Notes under the pieces: generated by a model | Database searches by the model: none | What the model saw: the letters and a program-made list of their open reading frames with translations, nothing else | What the model was told of the DNA's origin: nothing | Translations under genes and position numbers: made by a program | Shown: positions 59,616-64,000 of the stretch, piece after piece | How the letters are laid out: each line of letters begins with the position of its first letter | Numbering within the stretch: position 1 is the stretch's first letter | NCBI GenBank assembly: GCA_963718065.1 | Contig: CAVQYE010000012.1 | Span: 124,001 to 188,000, forward strand | Length of the DNA: 64,000 nt | Direction: 5' to 3' | Source of the DNA: CAVPGP01 sp963718065 | Lineage (GTDB): Bacteria; Actinomycetota; Thermoleophilia; Gaiellales; Gaiellaceae

Positions 59616-60328
59616 GGCGTCTCCTCGATCAGGCGCAGGAAGACCGCGTCGAGCGACTCGGCCCCGGTGCGGGCTCGCAGCTCAGCGGGGGCTCCCGAGG
59701 CGAGTAGCCGGCCCTCTCGCAGGAGCAGCAGCTCGTCGCACCGATCGGCCTCGTCCATCACGTGGCTCGAGACCAGCAGCGTCGCACCGTCCGCGGCGAG
59801 CCGGTGGAACAGATCCCAGAGGTCGCGCCGGAGGACAGGGTCGAGGCCGACGGTCGGCTCGTCGAGCACCAGCAGATCCGGCAGGCCGAGGAGCGCGGTC
59901 GCGAGCGAGACACGGGCTCGTTCGCCGCCGGAGAGGCGCCCGACGAGCTTGCCCGCGAGCGGTGTCAGCGCGACGGCTTCGATCGATTCGCGCACTCGGC
60001 CGGCCGGTGCGCGGAGGAGCCGCGCGAAGTAGCGGAGATTCTCCTCGACGGTGATGTCCACGTAGACGGATGGAGCCTGGGTCACGTAGCCGATCCTGCG
60101 CCGCAGGGAAGGGGTGCCCGCCGGCTCGCCGAGGGCGACGATCGACCCGCCGGTGACTCGCTGCACGCCGACGATCGAGCGCATCAGGGTCGACTTGCCG
60201 CTCCCGCTCGGCCCGAGCAGGCCGGTGACGCTTCCGCGCTCTACCTCGAGCGAGACATCGTCGAGGACGAGGGCGCCGCCCCGCTCGACGCGCAGGTGCT
60301 CGATTGCGATCGCGGCTGACGAGCTCAT
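59612..60328 (-). CDS. ABC exporter ATPase
   Basis: The 238 residues contain Walker A GPSGSGKST, signature LSGGERARVSL, Walker B LLVLDEPTVGLDPVLR and SSHVMDE. It is the first gene of the operon. The order ATPase-permease-ATPase-permease suggests two half-related exporters or one four-part complex. Confidence 0.88.
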   Translation of the reverse strand: MSSSAAIAIEHLRVERGGALVLDDVSLEVERGSVTGLLGPSGSGKSTLMRSIVGVQRVTGGSIVALGEPAGTPSLRRRIGYVTQAPSVYVDITVEENLRYFARLLRAPAGRVRESIEAVALTPLAGKLVGRLSGGERARVSLATALLGLPDLLVLDEPTVGLDPVLRRDLWDLFHRLAADGATLLVSSHVMDEADRCDELLLLREGRLLASGAPAELRARTGAESLDAVFLRLIEETP

Positions 60329-60396
60329 CGCGTCCGATTGTCGCCCAGATCGCCGCGGCGGCCCGCGGCGATCCAGGCGGTGTCACGCCTACCGCG

Positions 60397-60876
60397 TCAG
60401 CCGACGGCGGCGGCGGTCTTGTCCGGGGCGGTCGCTTCCTCGCCGTGGGGCTCGCGGATGACCATCACCGGGCAATGTGCTGCGTGCAGGACAGCGGACG
60501 AGACGCTGCCGAAGACGAGCCGCGCGAGCATTCCCCAGCCGTGCGCGCCGAGGATGATCACGTGCGCGTCCGCCTCGCGGGCCGCGGCGCAGATCTCCGC
60601 GGCGGCCTCGCCGTGGCGAAGCTCGGATGTTGCGGCGATGCCCGCCTCCCTCGCCGCCTCGACAGCCTCGGCGAGGACACCGGCCGCGTACTCGCGCTCG
60701 ATGTCGCCGATGTCCGTGGGGTAGACCAGCGGCGAGTAGCCGTACGTCGCGAGCGGGATCCGCCACGCGGTGACGATGCGCAGCTCCCACCCGGTCGCCT
60801 TTGCGAGCTCGATTGCTTCGCTCGCCGCTCTCTTGGCGGACGGCGAGCCATCTGTAGCCAGCAGGATCGTGTTCAT
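60397..60876 (-). CDS. Universal stress protein (UspA family)
   Basis: ATG 60876 follows GAAGGAGGAGCG; the frame upstream is not used. The 159 residues start MNTILLATDGSPSAKRAA and end with the ATP-binding signature GAHGWGMLARLVFGSVS (G-2x-G-9x-G-S). So it should bind ATP. It is preceded by a small Cys-containing gene on the same strand. Confidence 0.88.
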   Translation of the reverse strand: MNTILLATDGSPSAKRAASEAIELAKATGWELRIVTAWRIPLATYGYSPLVYPTDIGDIEREYAAGVLAEAVEAAREAGIAATSELRHGEAAAEICAAAREADAHVIILGAHGWGMLARLVFGSVSSAVLHAAHCPVMVIREPHGEEATAPDKTAAAVG

Positions 60877-60935
60877 CGCTCCTCCTTCGCTTGCCGGGCG
60901 TGCCTCGCCGGTCGGGCTCATCGGGAGGCGCACGG

Positions 60936-61271
60936 TCATTCCCCCTGCGATTCGTTCAAGAGCCGCTTGAAGAGCCGGCGCGTCTCGTTGTCGTCAGCCT
61001 GCTGGGAGTTCGACTCGAGCGCTTCGCGGACGCTGAGGAGCCATGCCGCGAATTCCGGGCGGCCCTCGAGGTCGATCTGCTCGAACGCGCACCGTCCGGG
61101 GAGCGCCGCGCCGCCTGGCTCCCACAGCACGCACTGCGCCTCGGGGCAGGCTTCCGGCCGGCCCGCGATGACCTTCAGCCTGCAGAGCCGCACCGGTTCT
61201 GAATCGAACTGTTCTGCTGAATCGAACTGCTCCATCGCCTGAATCGTCCGCCTTCGGCCGCGCAGAGACAT
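60936..61271 (-). CDS. Small Cys-containing protein of unknown function
   Basis: Up to 111 residues; an internal ATG 13 codons in (MEQFDSAEQFDSE) is a likely alternative start. Four Cys are placed as CRLKVIAGRPEACPEAQC and GRCAFEQIDL, which could hold a metal ion. The tail is helical (REALESNSQQADDNETRRLFKRLL). Lies just upstream of the universal stress protein gene in the same direction. Confidence 0.55.
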   Translation of the reverse strand: MSLRGRRRTIQAMEQFDSAEQFDSEPVRLCRLKVIAGRPEACPEAQCVLWEPGGAALPGRCAFEQIDLEGRPEFAAWLLSVREALESNSQQADDNETRRLFKRLLNESQGE

Positions 61272-61422
61272 CGGTGTGACCGCTTAAACCGGCTGCGGGG
61301 TTCTACGAGCCAGTACTTCGCCGCGTCTTCAAGCAGGGGAGGACCGGATACGGCGCAACTGCTCGAAGTGGATTACGCGCGTGACGATCGATATGGAAGT
61401 GGGCGAGATGGAGGTGGGAACC

Positions 61423-61929
61423 ATGGCACGCGCTGCGCTGGTCGCATATGCGACGAAGAATGGGTCGACGCGCGAGGTCGCCGAGACGATCGCGCAGACG
61501 CTCGTGGAGCAGGGATTCGCTGTCGACACGTTGCCGGCAGAGCAGGTCGACGGGCTCGAGGGCTACGACGCGGTCGTCGTCGGCGGGTCGATCTACATGG
61601 GTCGCTGGCACCGCGAGGCCCTGGCGCTGCTCGAGCGTGAGCAGGCCACGCTCGCGGAGCTGCCGCTCGCCGTCTTCGCACTGGGATCGAAGACCGCCGA
61701 GGAGCACGACCTGGCGGACTGCCGCGCTCAGCTGGAGCGGAATCTGGCGAAGCTGCCCGGGGTGCACCCCTGCGCGATCGCTGTCTTCGGCGGTGTCATC
61801 GACCCGACGAAGCTTCACTTCCCGCTCAACCGCCTGCCCGCGTCGGACGCCCGCGACTGGGACGTGATCCGAGCCTGGGCACGCGCGCTCCAGGCACCGT
61901 TTGCGGCGCGCGAGCTGCTCCGGCACTGA
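61423..61929 (+). CDS. Flavodoxin-domain protein (HemG-like)
   Basis: ATG 61423 is chosen because GGAGGTGG stands right before it; the open frame extends 14 codons upstream. The 168 residues show the FMN phosphate loop ATKNGSTREVAETI and VVGGSIYMGRWHREAL, a long-known match to menaquinone-dependent protoporphyrinogen oxidase HemG and general flavodoxin domains. A redox role is sure in kind, but the substrate is not. Confidence 0.8.
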   Translation: MARAALVAYATKNGSTREVAETIAQTLVEQGFAVDTLPAEQVDGLEGYDAVVVGGSIYMGRWHREALALLEREQATLAELPLAVFALGSKTAEEHDLADCRAQLERNLAKLPGVHPCAIAVFGGVIDPTKLHFPLNRLPASDARDWDVIRAWARALQAPFAARELLRH

Positions 61930-62085
61930 GAAAAGCGGATACGGGAAAGCCGCACGCGGTTCGAGGGATGACCGCACGACGTTTCCGCGCCCGCCCGGAT
62001 GGGCACTCTCCGGTCTACGGCCAAGCTCCCCGCACAAGGTCGAATGCAGGAACAGATGCTCGGCCGCGACACAAAGGAGCAAGAG

Positions 62086-62757
62086 ATGCGGAAGGTATTC
62101 GAGATTGGTGGGATCGTCGCCGCGGCTGTCCTGATCGCTTTCGGCGTTGCAGCAATCATCATGGGCGTCAACGGCCGCACGACGGTTCGTGACAGCCTCA
62201 AGCTCGAGGGGATCACCGGCTCGTCCGACATGACGCCGGCTCTCATCAAGAAAGCGGCCAGCGAGGCGGGCCTGCCGGCGAACACGGAGTTCCCGACGCT
62301 GGCCGTCGCCGACAAGCCGATCAACACTGGCGACCGCGCGAGGGCATTCGCCGGCTACATGAGGGTCCACACCCTCGAGTCGACGGGCAACCTCACGTAT
62401 GCCCAGATGGGCCGCTTCATGGCAAAGCCCGGAGCCCCCGCGAACGTCACTGACGGTCACGGCGGCACGAGCGACGAGAAGTACGCGCTCCTCGACGCGA
62501 AGACTCAGCGCCCCGTCGACAACGGGCTGCGCAACCTCTGGGTCACCGAGACGGCGCTGACGACCGCGCTCAACACGAGCTACATGGCCGAGCAGCTCTC
62601 GCTGTTCGGGATCGTCGTCGGTGTCGCGCTCCTGCTCTCCGGATTCGGGTTCGCGATCCTCGCCGTCGGTGGCGCACTGCGCAACCGCGAGCTCGCACTC
62701 GGACTCGGCAAGAAGGCCAGGCGTCAGAAGCCGGGCGAAGCCATCCCGACCGTCTGA
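62086..62757 (+). CDS. Two-helix membrane protein with extracytoplasmic domain, unknown function
   Basis: ATG 62086 follows AAAGGAGC; earlier in-frame ATGs lack ribosome sites. The 223 residues have one helix at about 8-27 (GGIVAAAVLIAFGVAAIIMG), an outside domain of about 140 residues (GITGSSDMTPALIKKAASEAG, FAGYMRVHTLESTGNLTYAQMGR) and a second helix near 180-205 followed by a basic tail. No family name is known to me. A strong terminator follows. Confidence 0.65.
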   Translation: MRKVFEIGGIVAAAVLIAFGVAAIIMGVNGRTTVRDSLKLEGITGSSDMTPALIKKAASEAGLPANTEFPTLAVADKPINTGDRARAFAGYMRVHTLESTGNLTYAQMGRFMAKPGAPANVTDGHGGTSDEKYALLDAKTQRPVDNGLRNLWVTETALTTALNTSYMAEQLSLFGIVVGVALLLSGFGFAILAVGGALRNRELALGLGKKARRQKPGEAIPTV

Positions 62758-62778
62758 GCCACGCACCACGCTTCATTC

Positions 62779-62805
62779 GACGGGCCGCCCTCTGGGCGGC
62801 CCGTC
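62779..62805 (+). terminator. Strong bidirectional hairpin terminator
   Basis: A perfect 12-bp stem GACGGGCCGCCC / GGGCGGCCCGTC with a 3-base loop lies between two convergent genes. No long T-run follows, as is usual in high-GC Actinobacteria. Confidence 0.8.
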
Positions 62806-62828
62806 GTCGTTCCAGGGTGCGGTGAGTC

Positions 62829-63468
62829 TCAGTCCTCGAGCAGGCCGTGCTCGAGCGCATGCCGAACGAGCTCGGCGCGGCTGCCGAGCCGGAGCTTCTG
62901 CATGATGTGCGCGCGGTGGGTTTCGGCCGTGCGCACCGAGATGTAGAGCTGCTTGGCGATCTCCTGATTCGTGTGACCGAGAGCGAGCAGGCGCAGCACC
63001 TCGCGCTCCCGGTCGGAGAGCGGGTCGGCCTCGGCGCGCTGCTCGGCAGCGGTCTCGGCGGCGACGAGCCTGGCGCCGAGCTCCGGATGCACGTAGCGCC
63101 CGCCGCCGGCCACCTCGCGGATCGCCGCGACGACCTCGGTGTCGGCCGCCTCCTTGAGGACGTAGCCGCTCGCACCCGCCGAGAAGGCCTGCCGCACGTA
63201 CTGCGGGTCGTCCTGCATCGACAGCACCAGGACCCGTGTCTCGGGCCGCTCGTGGAGGATCGTCGGCACGACGTCGAGCCCGCTCTGATCAGGCATGACG
63301 ACGTCCATCAGCACGACATCCGGCTTCAGCGACCGCGCCTCGCAGCACCGCCTCGGCAGCGCTGCCCGCCTCGCCCGCGCACTCGAGATCGTCTTCGCCG
63401 TCGATCAGCAGCCGCAGCCCGGCGCGGACGACCGCATGGTCGTCGACGATCAGCACGCGAACGGTCAA
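62829..63468 (-). CDS. NarL/FixJ-type response regulator (one frameshift)
   Basis: TTG 63468 overlaps the kinase stop (TTGA). The receiver starts TVRVLIVDDHAVVRAGL, shifts frame at an extra base near 63339, and resumes at LKPDVVLMDVVMPDQSGLD with the phospho-Asp; Lys is in GYVLKEAAD. The LuxR-type helix-turn-helix is DPLSDREREVLRLLALGHTNQEIAKQLYISVRTAETH, given here across residues about 150-185. Corrected length 212. It pairs with the histidine kinase in the preceding gene. Confidence 0.85.
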
Positions 63469-64000
63469 GAGACAGGCACCTCGACGACAAGCGTAGTGCC
63501 GCGGTCGGCGCTCGACTCGATCTGCAGCCTCCCGCCGAGCAGGCCGACCCGCTCGCGCATGCCGATGAGCCCAAAACCGCCGACTCTCGTGTCTGCCGGA
63601 TCGAAGCCTTGGCCGTCGTCCTCGATGACCGCGGCGACCGAGCCCGGCTTGCGCGCCAGGAGCACGCTGACTCGGCTGGCGCGCGCGTGCTTGACGACGT
63701 TCGTGAGCGACTCCTGGACGATCCGGTAGAGAGCAGTCTCCACCTCGGACGGCAGTCGTTCCTTCGCCAGCGTCGAGTTGAACTCGACCGAGATCTGGGT
63801 CTGCTCGGCGAACGTCTCGGTGAGCCGCTCGAGCGCGGCGACGAGCCCGAAGTCGTCCAGCACCTTCGGGCGAAGCTCGACCGCGAGGCGTCTCACGTCC
63901 TGCAGCGTCGCGACGACGAGCTCGCGCAGCCCACTCACGGCGGCCGCCGCCTCGTCGCCCTCGACGACAGCCTCGAGCGACTTCAGGCCGAGGAGAATCG
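63465..64000 (-). CDS. NarL-family sensor histidine kinase, C-terminal part
   Basis: The frame is open to the end of the window, so the N-terminus and the phospho-His are missing. Visible are the end of the HisKA_3 helix (ILLGLKSLEAVVEG, VRRLAVELRPKVLDDFGLVAALERL in parts) and the HATPase: N box ESLTNVVKHARAS, G1 DDGQGFD, G2 GFGLIGMRERV, with GTTLVVEVP at the end. It would phosphorylate the response regulator it overlaps. Confidence 0.85.
   Translation of the reverse strand, partial: ILLGLKSLEAVVEGDEAAAAVSGLRELVVATLQDVRRLAVELRPKVLDDFGLVAALERLTETFAEQTQISVEFNSTLAKERLPSEVETALYRIVQESLTNVVKHARASRVSVLLARKPGSVAAVIEDDGQGFDPADTRVGGFGLIGMRERVGLLGGRLQIESSADRGTTLVVEVPVS

Overview
The window is high-GC, densely coded bacterial DNA with many GTG/TTG starts and short gaps; no stretch over about 230 bases lacks a gene. 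Codon use and gene content (two DHA2-type exporters, ECF sigma with SnoaL-like tail, DUF4242, DUF1206, cyclase-AAA regulators, a type IV pilus type ATPase with c-di-GMP sensing) point to Actinomycetota, probably a Thermoleophilia/Gaiellales-like soil or sediment lineage. That placement is inference; there is no rRNA gene here. Many genes carry single-base frameshifts (about 22, mostly +1) at points where protein similarity resumes at once in another frame, so the sequence is probably an uncorrected long-read or metagenome assembly rather than a genome full of pseudogenes. Gene ends below are given across these shifts.

Layout. 1-7.1 kb: end of a glycosidase-like protein, a GDSL hydrolase, then on the minus strand a DUF1206 membrane protein, a secreted metzincin-type protease, and a 1259-residue cyclase-AAA-TPR regulator with two complementary cyclase halves. 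7.2-16.1 kb: one giant secreted protein (about 2959 residues after two corrections) with beta-propeller repeats, three arrays of a PIAQQ pentapeptide repeat, a PPC-like domain and a gingipain/caspase-fold-like peptidase domain. 16.1-21.7 kb: LysR regulator, FtsX-like permease and tandem ABC ATPase, all translationally coupled, preceded by a pair of 23-bp palindromes. 21.8-27.4 kb: a c-di-GMP locus: PilB/GspE ATPase with MshEN motifs, divergently a GAF-GGDEF-GAF-GAF-HD-GYP protein, and a coiled-coil protein with its own MshEN domain. 27.4-28.5 kb: two small proteins and tRNA-Lys.

28.7-43.1 kb: a mostly plus-strand transport/stress block: APC permease joined to a ThrE-type exporter, phospholipase D-like protein, DHA2 exporter, HdeD-like protein, the full arginine deiminase set (arcA, arcB, arcC), a YfcC-type antiporter, a 50-residue membrane peptide and a P-type cation ATPase. 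ArcC would make ATP from arginine and the antiporter would exchange arginine for ornithine. 43.2-47.0 kb: a MocR-type regulator divergent from an MFS exporter and an EamA exporter, with a likely operator between them, then a DUF4242 protein. 47.0-54.7 kb: a second cyclase-AAA regulator, OsmC, several small unknowns, an orphan receiver domain, a DHA2 exporter, a STAS protein and an ECF sigma factor, with a nested inverted repeat between exporter and STAS gene. 54.9-64 kb: malic enzyme with ACT domain, ZIP transporter, a four-gene double ABC exporter operon, universal stress protein, flavodoxin, a two-helix membrane protein, a strong terminator, and a NarL-type response regulator with the C-terminal half of its histidine kinase running off the window.
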